Assembly (NCBI RefSeq): GCF_000372725.1
Contig: NW_005201338.1
Location: 113,782-177,781, forward strand
Origin: Emiliania huxleyi CCMP1516
Taxonomy: Eukaryota > Haptophyta > Isochrysidales > Noelaerhabdaceae
Reading direction: 5' to 3'
DNA length: 64,000 nucleotides
The notes beneath the pieces were generated by a model, which was not told the DNA's origin, did no database searches, and saw only the letters and a list, made by a program, of their open reading frames with translations. Every line of letters begins with the position of its first letter. Positions within the stretch are counted from its first letter, which is position 1. A program made the position numbers and the translations under genes. Below, in pieces: positions 31,436 through 40,445 of the stretch.

Positions 31436-31916
31436 GACCCAAGGTGAGAGTCGTTAGTGGAATGGGTTGACACATTGTGGCGCGATCGGAGCCGCAGCGT
31501 GGGGCTACTGGCCCGCTGGGCGGTGCACTTGTGTGTGTGTAAAAGTTTCTTGACGCACGACAAAAAAAGTTCAAAACCCATTTCAAAACGTTCTTCTCCC
31601 CGCTCTCTCGGGGGCGCTTCTCCGGTTCATGTCGATGTCGAAACCGCGCGCGTTATCTCTCGAGTTCGTCTTTAGATCTCTTTAGCACGACACACACGCG
31701 TCGCGGTTGTGTCTCAGAGAGTATCCTCCCGCTCTAGTGCGTGTAGTGAGGAGAGGGCTACGGTGCGATAGATTGCGATCTATGAAAGCTGGTGGCTGAA
31801 GTTGGAGTGGTGAGGTCTAAGCTGTTCTCGCGAGCCGCGCCCCCGCCGCCGCGGCGTGGAGTGGCGAGCAGTTCAAGTGTGTAGCTGTATCTGGAGCGGG
31901 TAAGGAGGGCGTGGCG
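31436..31916. other. Convergent 3' intergenic region
   Basis: No gene or clear repeat recognised between the transporter and the lipase-like gene. Confidence 0.55.
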
Positions 31917-32939
31917 CTAGCGGGCGGCAGCGGCCGCTCGCTCTGCCATGGCCCTGTACCACGTGCAGGGCTTGCGATGTTTCCCCCACCAGCCATCCCC
32001 GTGGCGGCAAGTCAGGTCGTAGTGGTTGACCGAGGCGAGGTAGTGCTCTCCCCGAGGGTCGCGAGAGAGCTTGGCTCCCGCAGGGGCGGGGCAGCCGGAG
32101 AGCGGCACGACGGCGTCATTCTTCTCGCTAAAGTTCACCCAAGAGGCGAGCGCACGCAGCTCGACCGAGTTGATGCTCCACAGGCCAAAGGGCGAGTCGC
32201 CGCACATCGAGCCGTTGACGCGGCCGAGCCAGGGGCGGAGCCTGGCGAAGGCGGGAGAGGAGCGAGCGAGCGCCCTGTAAGCCGAGCTCACGCTGCCGTT
32301 CGGGCCGTCGCAGAAGCCCACGCGCTTCGCCAGCGCGCGCAGGACCGGCTCGACTGGGCCGCGGTCGGTCGGCGGCGAGTCTCCGCAGAGCTCCGGGAGC
32401 GCCTCGGCCGCCTCGGTTCCCTCCCACGGCGCGCCGACCGAGTACCACGCCGTCGCCTCGCCGAGCGCGCAGAGCCCGCTCTGCAGGGCGCCGGCGAGGG
32501 CGAGGCTTCCCATCGAGTGCGCAAAGATCGTGGTGCAGCGCCGGCGCGGCGACTCGGAGGCCGGCCGCGTCACGAGATCGCACACGCGCCGCTGGAGCCG
32601 CTCGTCCGTCCAGCCGCGGTGCAGCGTGTCCTCGAACATGAAGATGAACTCGGCGCACGGCCCGCTCAGCTTGTCGTCGACCGAGCCCCAGTAGCCCGGG
32701 TCAGACGTCAGCGGCGGCCGCGCGTACCCGTTGCCGGCGCCGTGCAGGAACACGCAGGTGCAGCCGCCGCCATCCTCCGACCGCCACAGGGACAGGGCAC
32801 TCGCGGCGAGGCGCGGTAGCGCCAGCGCCAGCAGCGCCACGGCAGCGAGCAGCAGCAGCAGCAGCAGCGCGCCGGCGGCGCACAGGCGGCGAGACGCCGG
32901 CGGAGCTGCGCCGACAAGCACGTAGGGCGTTGACGGCAT
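31917..32939 (-). CDS. Membrane-anchored lipase-like alpha/beta hydrolase
   Basis: 340 residues from the ATG at 32939. A hydrophobic anchor lies near residues 20-45 (GALLLLLLLAAVALLALALP). The lumenal or extracellular part has an oxyanion-type strand CVFLHGAGNGYA, the nucleophile elbow TIFAHSMGSLALAGAL (Ser in HSMG), a possible acid in SEKNDAVVPLSGCPAP and a His in LASVNHYDLTCRHGDG. Cysteines and N-glycosylation-like sequons (NGS, NFS) fit a secreted topology. It resembles secreted lipases of protists; substrate unknown. An unrelated coding fragment abuts the start. Confidence 0.72.
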   Translation of the reverse strand: MPSTPYVLVGAAPPASRRLCAAGALLLLLLLAAVALLALALPRLAASALSLWRSEDGGGCTCVFLHGAGNGYARPPLTSDPGYWGSVDDKLSGPCAEFIFMFEDTLHRGWTDERLQRRVCDLVTRPASESPRRRCTTIFAHSMGSLALAGALQSGLCALGEATAWYSVGAPWEGTEAAEALPELCGDSPPTDRGPVEPVLRALAKRVGFCDGPNGSVSSAYRALARSSPAFARLRPWLGRVNGSMCGDSPFGLWSINSVELRALASWVNFSEKNDAVVPLSGCPAPAGAKLSRDPRGEHYLASVNHYDLTCRHGDGWWGKHRKPCTWYRAMAERAAAAAR

Positions 32940-33250
32940 GCCCCGGCAACGCCTTGTCCAGCGTGTTTCCAAACCCGTAGAGGTGGCCCACCGACGCCAC
33001 AGTGCCACCACATTGTCCCACGAGCCCCTCCCCACCCACCGTCGTCGACTTGATGAGCGAGTTCCAGGACTTGACCTCGTAATGCACGTCCCGCATCGCG
33101 GCGAAGTCACCGCCGAGCTCGCAGATGTCAGTCACGGACGTGTCGTTGAGGTGCCACGTCACCTCGGGCTTTTCCTTGTCCCCGAGGATGATGCTGCCAA
33201 CCGAGCGCGCCCGGATGGCATTCTGGGCGGCCCTTAGCACCCCGTTGTGC
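32940..33250 (-). other. Fragment of a haptophyte-type repeated protein family
   Basis: On the minus strand the frame encodes SVGSIILGDKEKPEV, LNDTSVTDICELGGDF, DVHYEVKSWN and ASVGHLYGFGNT before it runs into the lipase gene's 5' region. From memory, proteins with GDKE.PE..LNDT.VTDI.E.GG and VGH.YGFG are present in many copies in haptophyte genomes, but I cannot verify this. Only a part of such a protein is here and it appears broken. It may mark an old insertion. Confidence 0.4.
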
Positions 33251-33866
33251 TTGGAGGTGCGGTCGCCCTTGTTGGAGTTGGCGAGGGAGTCGCCCTTGCG
33301 CTCTCTCCCACCGACCGACCGTGACGTGCTCGCCCGCAGCGGCCCGCTCGTTCGTCGAGAGTGGGCGCGATCACCGACAAGTATAGAGCCCGTGCCTGCG
33401 CTGCAAGGCGCGCGATACACGTCGCGCGCTGTATGTTCCGACTGCGGCGTGTTTTTGTCGATCTCCTCGCACGCACGCCGCCAGGCATGCAATCAATCCA
33501 CGCTTCGCGGGCCCTGACAGCCGCGAGCGTGCCCTGTTTCGGGACTGGAGAGGTGCTCGTCGCCAATTGGCGGGAAGCGCTGCGCCGACGGCAGTATGGA
33601 CGGGCAGCAGCGGCCGAAAAAGAAAAGAAAGAAAACGGACAACCCAAGGGAGGGATGGGAGGACGGCACGCCGCCACCACACAGGGATTTTAAGGAGAGG
33701 GGTGTGGTGCGCTAGTCGTCGCCCACCCTTGGGCGTCCGCCTCTTCCTATCTCTCTTCGCAGTCTCTCGCCGATTCTCGCTGCAACCTTCATAATGCCAC
33801 CTCGCGGTCGTCCCACTCTCGTCGTTCTCTCCCTTGTCGCTTCTTCTTCTGTCGCGTCGCTCGGCC

Positions 33867-34010
33867 GATAAATAAATAAATAAAACGGGCACGCCAAACG
33901 AGGGGTGGGAGAAGCACAGGGTCCCCACCTGCACGAGCAGGATCTTGTAAGGACGATCAGGGACACAGGGGAACGGGAGCGGGGAGCGCATCGCGACACG
34001 GAGGGGGGCT
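33867..34010 (+). repeat. Dispersed repeat family B copy
   Basis: Begins with aaataaataaataaaacggg, then gaggggtgggagaagcacag, cctgcacgagcaggatcttg and gacacaggggaacgggagcg. About 95 percent identical to 53418-53545. Confidence 0.9.
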
Positions 34011-34404
34011 GGGCAGGGTTCACGGCCCACACGACAGGGTCCCAGGGATTCCTCTCTCGTATAGGACAGGTTGCACCCGGCGGCACGGGGGCAGGCGCGG
34101 GCCTCCTACTGGTTGCGCTCTCCTAGTTCTCCACTGCTCCTGACAAGGGACAGCGACAGGCTCGCAGCACGGTGGACTCCCTATTCCACTGGCGATCTCT
34201 CTCGACTAGCGACCTTCCTCCGGCTTCTCACCAGCAGTCTCTCACTACCACGGGCACACTGACAGAGGCGGCCAAAAGGCTCACGTGGGTGGCAGGGCGG
34301 TGATAGGAGTCTCCCACTCTGTGGGCTTCGCTAGAGGTGCGGCCCCTGCGCGTGTCCTCGCCCTCTTGCGGTCTTGAAGGGGAAGGGGAAGGGGCTGTGT
34401 GTCT

Positions 34405-34409
<5 letters not shown>

Positions 34410-34489
<80 letters not shown>
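34410..34489 (+). repeat. (GT)n microsatellite
   Basis: About 40 uninterrupted GT dinucleotides. Confidence 0.97.
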
Positions 34490-34490
<1 letters not shown>

Positions 34491-35309
34491 CTGCGGGCGC
34501 TGTGCGAGCCGCCCTGAACGACCACAATGTTGAGCGCGCTCGAGCACCGAAGCGCCGGCGAGCACCACCGCCCCGCGCCTTGGCGTGGGTCGGTAGTACA
34601 CGATGCGGCGCCCAGCATGCTCTATCATGCGTCGCACCCGCAGTGGCCGAGCCGACAGCCGCTCGAACTGGCGCCGAGTGGCTCCCAGATCGAGCGCGGC
34701 AGTCTCAGTCGCACCTCGTCGCGGGGCGAACGCGAACCGAGCCGTCGCCGTTCGCCGCAGCCGCCAGCCGCCAGCCGTCAGCCGTACAGACGTACAGCCG
34801 TCAGCCGTCAGCTCGCAGTCGCCGTCGCTGCCGCCGCCGCAGCAGCAGTGAGCGAGCTCCTGCGTCGTGTTGCCGACGCAGTGTGGACGCGCGCCGCCCA
34901 GCGGCGAGCGAGCGTGCTCGTAGTTGGGTCGGCGCGCGCGCGGGCGGACGGCGCCTGTAAACAGACAGCCTGCACCGCCCACTCGTTCAAAATCAGGAGA
35001 GGTACGTCTGGCCGAGCAAAACTGCCATTGGGAGCAGCACTTGGAGCACTTGGAGTGCAGTTATCAGCCTCACATCCAGGGCCGGGGAGCTGAGAAGCGC
35101 ACCCAGCGGGCCGGATGATCGGGATCGGGCTACGGGCTAGAGAGCCCTGACCCCTAGCTAGGGAGAATGCGTTCGCGGGGAAGGGGCCGTAAAAAGTAAA
35201 CACAGGTCTCCGAGGGTTGGACCCGCGTACCGGGCTTCCCCTTAACTGCAGGACGCCCCCTCTACTCGGAGCTAGTGGACATTACACTGTACACCACGCC
35301 CAAACACAG

Positions 35310-35460
35310 ACACTTATAAATAAATAAATACAACGGACATCCCAAGCTAGGGCTGGGTCGAGGACAGACACGTCCCCACCTTTGCAGGATTTTGCAAAAG
35401 CGAGGGGGGAGGGCGCATCGCCGCGCGGAGAGGGCTGGGCACAGGGCACAGGGGATCTAT
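35310..35460 (+). repeat. Dispersed repeat family B copy, diverged
   Basis: Same A-rich start (aaataaataaatacaacgg) and the block acgtccccacctttgcagga, more diverged than the copies at 33867 and 53418. Confidence 0.65.
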
Positions 35461-35547
35461 CTCGCATAGGATACGCACTCGGCGGCACGAGGGCAAGGCT
35501 GGGCGTCCTATGTTTGTGCTCCCCCCCGGACCCCTCGCTCTCGGGCA

Positions 35548-36474
35548 CTAACCATCTGACCACTCATCGACGGGGCTTGGCGAGCGGCCGCGCTGCGGGG
35601 CAGGGCTGGTGAGAATGGGCTCTGGCCACTCGCCCGTGCGGTTGTAACCCCGCATCTGTCGGACAGAGGCCTCGACCGCCCCTCGCGGCAAGCTCTCGAG
35701 CATCTCGAGCAGCTCGCCCGCCGCCATCGCCGCCTCGAACTGCTCCCTCATGCCGAGCGCGCCGCATACCCTGCGGACCGCCTCCTGCTGCACCTCGTCC
35801 GGCGTATCGGTTTCATAGCCGGACGAGTCAGCGGAGGCGGCCCGCTTGGCGGGCGGAGAGTCGGGCGACGGCGAGCGCGACTGGCGCGAGGGCCCGCTGC
35901 CGCGCGCGGACAGCGCGTTCTTGTCAACGAGACGGGGTCCAGCATCGGCACGGCCCCTGGCACCGCGGCCCTTGCCGCGCTGCTGCTGCCCACGCTTCCT
36001 GCCCGGGTTAGGGACAGTGAAGGAGCAGCCGCGCACTCCGCCGCCGCTGGGCGGCGGCGGCACGCGCGCGGCGGCGGCCGGGCCCGCAGGCGCGGCGGGC
36101 TGGCCACCCGCGGTGGCACCCTGCGGCTGCGATGCGGCTGCGGCGGCGTACGTCTTGGGCGCCGGCTCCGCGGCTGGCGGCGCGGCGGCAGGGGCGGGCG
36201 GCGCCGCAGGGCTCGCGCTCGCAGGCGGCTCCGTGGCCTGCGCCTGCCGCTCGTGGCGCACGGCGCGCTCGAGCTGCGAGTGCGGGTGCAGCTGTACGAT
36301 GACGTCGCCGCTCTGCGTCGCGGTGAAGGAGACCGAGTACGGCGCTTCGCCGTCGTTCTTCTTCTCCGCGTAGACGAGCGCGTAGTCGCACACCTGTCGT
36401 TGGTGGTCAGTGAAGATGGTCTCTGTGCAGCGCTCGGCGGAGCCGACGCGAGAGAAGTGCCGCCTGAACGCCAT
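35548..36474 (-). CDS. Arg/Gly- and Ala/Pro-rich protein, unknown
   Basis: 308 residues from the ATG at 36474. The first 80 residues form an ordered domain (MAFRRHFSRVGSAERCTETI onward) that includes HQRQVCDYALVYAEKKND and PYSVSFTATQSGDVIVQLHP. The middle is Ala/Pro-rich with KTYAAAAASQPQG, then a basic RG-rich part (GRKRGQQQRGKGRGARGRAD) as in RNA-binding proteins. The C-terminal 90 residues are helical and ordered (EVQQEAVRRVCGALGMREQF) and end with an SP-rich tail. No family recognised; an RNA-associated role is a guess. It shares an 88-base intergenic region with the ARMT1-like gene. Confidence 0.65.
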   Translation of the reverse strand: MAFRRHFSRVGSAERCTETIFTDHQRQVCDYALVYAEKKNDGEAPYSVSFTATQSGDVIVQLHPHSQLERAVRHERQAQATEPPASASPAAPPAPAAAPPAAEPAPKTYAAAAASQPQGATAGGQPAAPAGPAAAARVPPPPSGGGVRGCSFTVPNPGRKRGQQQRGKGRGARGRADAGPRLVDKNALSARGSGPSRQSRSPSPDSPPAKRAASADSSGYETDTPDEVQQEAVRRVCGALGMREQFEAAMAAGELLEMLESLPRGAVEASVRQMRGYNRTGEWPEPILTSPAPQRGRSPSPVDEWSDG

Positions 36475-36562
36475 GCGTTCAAACACAGACACTTGCTTAA
36501 TCCTCGGTGCGAGCCGACTTTCTTTTCGTTTTCGCACTTGGCAACCACCACTCGCTCTCACA
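36475..36562. promoter_or_regulatory. 88-base bidirectional promoter region
   Basis: Only 88 bases separate the ATGs of two divergent genes (minus at 36474, plus at 36563), so both promoters must overlap each other or the opposite 5' leader. No specific box recognised. Confidence 0.55.
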
Positions 36563-38144
36563 ATGCTCTTCTGCGTGATGCCGGCCGCAGTCTCGCTCGT
36601 CTGCAAGACGCCCTCTCGTCCACTTCCGCGCCCGCTCGCCGCGGACGGCGACGGGGAGGCATCGTTCACGTATGACTCGGTGCAGCGGCGGCTGCCGCTC
36701 ATCGTCGAGTCCGTCATCGACAAGAACAGCTACAGCGAGGCGCTCCAGGCGGACCTGCGCTCGCTCGCCGGCGAGATCGCCGCGGGCGAACCGCTCAAGC
36801 CGCTGGCCGCGCCTTCAGCAGAGTGGGAGGACGCGCTGGCGCCTCTCCTCGCCGCTGGCGACACTTGGCTGTCGGCACCGTGGTTTGTTGTGGAGAACTA
36901 CCTGTACAAGCGGATGCTCGAGCTGACGGACGGACCCACCGGAGGCGCCGACCCGTTCGCGGCGCAAAAGGCGGAGTCGCTCGACGGCGCCGCCGCCGCC
37001 TTTGCTGACATGCTCTCCGCCGGACTCACCGAGGGCGAGGTGTCGCTGCCGTCACTCGTGAGCACCGCGCTGTGGGGCAACCTCGCCGACCTCTCCCTCT
37101 CCGCGGGCGCGGCGCTCATCGCGCCCACCGACGCGTCTGCGGGCGGCGGCGGCGCGGGCGACGCGTCCAAGCTGGCCGACGCGGGCGGCAAGATGCTCGC
37201 CGACGACACGGGCGAGCTGTGCGCGGCGCTCGAGGCGGCTGGCGGCGAGGAGGTTGTGGTGGTGCTGGACAACTGCGGGCTCGAGCTGGTGTCCGACCTG
37301 CTGCTCGTGGACGGGCTGCTGCGCTGCGCCTCGCCCCCGAGGCGCGTGACGCTGCACGCAAAGGCGAGAGGAGGCGGGCGAGGCTTGCTGCAGCGGTGCG
37401 GTGCTGCAGCAGCCGCGGGAGGGCGTCTGCGCGTAGGCGAGGCCCGTCTTCGTGAGCGACGTGGTCGAGGCGGACCTGGCTCCGACCCTGGCCTGGCTCG
37501 AGGAGCAGGGCGGCGGTCCGCTCGCCGGCCGGCTGCGCGACGCGCTCGCCGACGGCCGGCTGCTTGTCGAAAGCCCCGAGTTTTACACGGGCCCGAGATA
37601 GCCGAGAGATGGCCGAGAGATGGCCGAGAGATGGCCGAGAGATGGCCGAGAGATGGCCGAGAGATGGCCGAGAGATGGCCGAGAGATGGCCGAGAGATGG
37701 CCGAGAGATGGCCGAGAGATGGCCGAGAGATTGCCTCGAGTCGTACACCGGCCCGCCTCTTCTCTTCGAGGCAGAGAGGATGGCCGCGCGCGCCTCCCCA
37801 CCTCTCCGCCCCTCCCCTCGCCCGCAGGCCCGCTCCCCTTCTGGGAGATGCCGGACGAGCTCCACGCGAGGCTCGCCGAGGCGGCGCTCGTCCTCACCAA
37901 GGGCGACGCCAACTTTCGGCGGCTGCTCGGCGACCTGCACTGGCCGCACGACACCGACTTTGCCGACCTGATGCGCGAGTACTGGCCAACCTCGCTCGCC
38001 GCGCTCCGCACCTGCAAGAGCGGCGTGCTGGTCGGCGTAGTGCCGGCGGTGGAGGCGGCGGCGGCCGCGGCGGAGCCGGAAAAGTGGCTGACCGGAGGCG
38101 TGTACGGGATGGTCTCCTTTGCGCCAAAGGCGACGCCGAGCTGA
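36563..38144 (+). CDS. Damage-control phosphatase, ARMT1-like (DUF89)
   Basis: Metal-dependent phosphatase family that hydrolyses damaged sugar-phosphate metabolites. Three exons: 36563-37363, 37437-37590 and 37828-38144; 423 residues. Marker blocks: APWFVVENYLYKRMLEL, VVVVLDNCGLELVSDLLLVD (metal and phosphate Asp/Asn), ARPVFVSDVVEADL, EFYTGPLPFWEMP, LVLTKGDANFRRLLGDLHWP and ALRTCKSGVLVG. Both introns use GC-AG, and splicing restores HAKARPVFVSDV and ESPEFYTGPLPFWE. A short hydrophobic start (MLFCVMPAAVSLVC) could be a targeting signal, though the enzyme is usually cytosolic. Intron 2 carries an 11-bp tandem array and an echo of the exon junction. Confidence 0.88.
37591..37827 (+). other. GC-AG intron with an internal copy of its own exon junction
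   Basis: Intron 2 of the ARMT1-like gene. At 37733-37755 a 23-base stretch (gcctcgagtcgtacaccggc plus ccg) repeats the exon 2/intron boundary (gccccgagttttacacgggc plus ccg) at 19 of 23 bases, and it is followed by a sequence that resembles the start of exon 3. The intron is therefore two units, of 160 and 77 bases. Confidence 0.7.
37598..37733 (+). repeat. 11-bp tandem repeat in an intron
   Basis: About twelve nearly perfect copies of gagatggccga fill more than half of ARMT1 intron 2. Confidence 0.97.
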
Positions 38145-38634
38145 CGAGTTACCGGCCACTTGCACGGCGTCGCGACAACGAGAGGGCGGCGCGATCAGGC
38201 CAGAGTGAGAGACCAGAGAGAGCGCGCGTGTGTCGTCTGTCGAGTCAGACATAAGACACTCTAGAGAGGGGCGGCCCAGGACGGAGTGCCAGGAGGTCCC
38301 ATTTATGCTCACTTGCGGTGATGGTGTGTACGTAGCCCTGCCGTATAGAGTATGTGTTTAAGCGTGTCCGCACACACAATTTTCACGCCGCTCGGCGCAG
38401 TAATTCCCCCAGGCCAGTAAAGTACACACACGCGCGGTGACGGGCGGTGATCGGTGTGTCGCAGTACACACACTAATTCCCCCATAACGACTTCATGTGA
38501 GAAGTGCGGATACGGACACACGGACTGCTGTGCGCACCGCTGTGCGCGCGGCGGTGGGCCACCGGCGGTGCCGGGCATGCAAACGAGCACCCTCGAGTAG
38601 AGACTAGGAGCCGCGGCCGCCCCGCCGGCCCGCC
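38145..38634. other. Convergent 3' intergenic region
   Basis: Two copies of a taattcccccag/taattcccccat motif and several acacac tracts near 38360-38480. No gene. Confidence 0.55.
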
Positions 38635-39732
38635 TCAGCGCCGCGAGGCGTGGAGGTGGTGCTGGAAGAGGATGCACTTGCCGATCGGGTGGTCGAGTCG
38701 CCAGCCGTGCCCGGCGTCGTCCTCCGGCCGCAGGAACGAGTTTGCCTCGGCGCGGAGGGCGACGAAGTCGGTCGACGGGGAGACGGGCTCGCCCTCCCGG
38801 AAGCGCGCGCCGGTGAGCGGGTGGACGACCCCGGCGCCGCTCGCGAGGTTCCCGACCACCTTCATCACGTTGCGCAGGTTGGCGTCCGACACCTTTGGAG
38901 AGAGCCACTCCTCCATCTCGCACAGCCACTCGTCCGCCGCGCTGAGCGAGGCCAGCTGCGCCGCCGTCAGCGCCGGCGCCGCCTTGCCTCCACGCCCCTT
39001 TGCCGCCGCCGGCCTGCGCCGCGACTGCCGCCTCAGCCGGTCCGCCTCCGCCTCTGCGCGGTCGAGCGAGCGGTCGGCAGAGCGGGCGGCGGCGGGCGGC
39101 GGGCGGGTGGCGATCCGCGAGGAGGCGCGACGGTTCTCGAACGCCTCCTGCAGCCGCGCCGCCCGCTCGGCCGCCAGCTGCGCCGCCCGCTCTGCCCGAG
39201 CGGCCAGCTCCTCGGGACTAGGCGGAGGCCGCCGCGTGAGGGAGGGGCCGTCGAGCCCGAGCGCCGCAAGCGCCGCCTGGTTCTGGGCGATGTTGCGCTC
39301 GCGCTCGAGCTCGTACGCCGACTTGGACTCGCCGTCCGGCGCCGCGGCGGGCTCGACTTTCGGTGCGGGCTCGGGCGCGGGAGGAGACGCGTCCGACTGG
39401 CGGCGCCGCTTGCGGCCCGTCGCGGGCTCGGCCACCGCTTTGCGCGCCGGCTGCTCCTTCGCCGCTGAGCCGGGCGCTGGCTGCGTCTTCGCCGCTGACC
39501 CGGGCGCGTGCCACGAGAGCAGCCCGGCGGCCTCCTGCTCCGCGAGTCGCGTGGGAACCCTCTCTCCATCCTCGTAGAAGATGGTGTGCATCCGGGTCGC
39601 GGCGTCGAAAGACTCAACCTCGCCCTTGTGGTAGTGCTTCTGCTTGCCGCGTGGCTCGATCCACTTTACCCAAACGGGCTTCCCGACGTTCTCGTCGCGC
39701 TCGGTGGTGCTGGTGAAGCCGCGCTTCACCAT
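38635..39732 (-). CDS. Tudor-like nuclear protein
   Basis: 365 residues from the ATG at 39732 (an in-frame ATG 7 codons upstream is possible). The N-terminus has a Tudor/PWWP-like fold: VGKPVWVKWIEPRGKQKHYH then KGEVESFDAATRMHTIFYED (the Y-E-D-G pattern of chromatin-reader barrels). A nuclear-type basic stretch GRKRRRQ follows. The motif YELERERNIAQNQAALAALG resembles a short helix seen near the N-termini of WDR76/CMR1 and CDCA7-type chromatin proteins. The C-terminal 110 residues are ordered (ADEWLCEMEEWLSPKVSDAN, LRNVMKVVGNLASGAGVVHP). Chromatin binding is inference. Its upstream block is shared with the CLASP-like gene. Confidence 0.65.
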   Translation of the reverse strand: MVKRGFTSTTERDENVGKPVWVKWIEPRGKQKHYHKGEVESFDAATRMHTIFYEDGERVPTRLAEQEAAGLLSWHAPGSAAKTQPAPGSAAKEQPARKAVAEPATGRKRRRQSDASPPAPEPAPKVEPAAAPDGESKSAYELERERNIAQNQAALAALGLDGPSLTRRPPPSPEELAARAERAAQLAAERAARLQEAFENRRASSRIATRPPPAAARSADRSLDRAEAEADRLRRQSRRRPAAAKGRGGKAAPALTAAQLASLSAADEWLCEMEEWLSPKVSDANLRNVMKVVGNLASGAGVVHPLTGARFREGEPVSPSTDFVALRAEANSFLRPEDDAGHGWRLDHPIGKCILFQHHLHASRR

Positions 39733-39871
39733 ATGTCTAGGTTTGTGTGGCAAATCAACACAGATGATGTGGTTTTCGCGCTTTTGGTTTTCGCGCTTTT
39801 GGTGCTTCCCGCCTTTTGGTTTCTTTCTTTTTTGAGAGACCTTTTAAGAATTCTTTTTTTGCATTCGATAC

Positions 39872-39940
39872 AGCGTCCACCCATACCGCGTTGGTGTCCA
39901 GTCCGAGCCTGGCTGTTCTTCACCTTCCTACATACATACA
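39872..39940 (-). promoter_or_regulatory. Upstream block shared with 10713-10761, and empty transposon site
   Basis: The reverse complement of 39872-39920 matches 10713-10761 at 48 of 49 bases. The match continues on the other side of the transposon (39913-39938 against 10237-10262), with one copy of aagaacag. This is the uninterrupted state of the sequence that was hit at 10263-10712. Confidence 0.75.
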
Positions 39941-40035
39941 TTCGATACATGCTCACCTAACCTAATACATACAGAAACATCCTTCCCCCGTGCGCTTGCT
40001 ACTTGCTCGCTGTGATTGTTTGAACACGCCAGCCT

Positions 40036-40445
40036 CCGTCCTGGTTGACGTGGCAGCTAGACTCTAGGAACTCGGTAGTTGTGACCCCCCTGAGTGAGGA
40101 GACAGGAGAGGGAGCTTTTGTGTGGTGTTGGTGTACGCAATAAGGGGACAGGGTGGTTGTTCTCTCTATCTCCCCTTCGAGCTCTTAGCATGAGCTGCGC
40201 CCTGTGTCCGACCCCTTTTGCGCAGCAACACCATATCCATAAACTTTAGGCCCTCCAAAATTCGGGTCGGAGCGTAGCGGAGAGGGCCCCGAGTTTGAAA
40301 AGGGCGACGGACGCTTGCGTCCTAGCCTCCAACAAGCGCAACAACGCCTCCCCGGCGCAGAGCGGGCCCCCGGAGCGGATGCACAACCGCTCCTCGCCAC
40401 GCCGCGCCTCTTCCCAGCTTCCGCTGAGGGCCCATGCGTTATTTC
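40036..40445 (+). repeat. Dispersed repeat family C, copy 2
   Basis: Partner of 21652-22044, about 90 percent identical, with a few short insertions (for example 40232-40240 and 40332-40343). Both copies end at cgttatttc. Confidence 0.9.

Larger units (their letters stand above)
33500..35547. other. Repeat-rich intergenic DNA
   Basis: Holds two family B repeats, a module related to the left half of that family (33620-33810), and a long GT microsatellite. Open frames here (for example 34527-35093) show no domain. Confidence 0.5.

Noticed and set aside
34281-34982. Open frames rich in His-Thr or Cys-Val repeats
   Set aside because: They are translations of the GT/CA microsatellite (also at 62742-62860).
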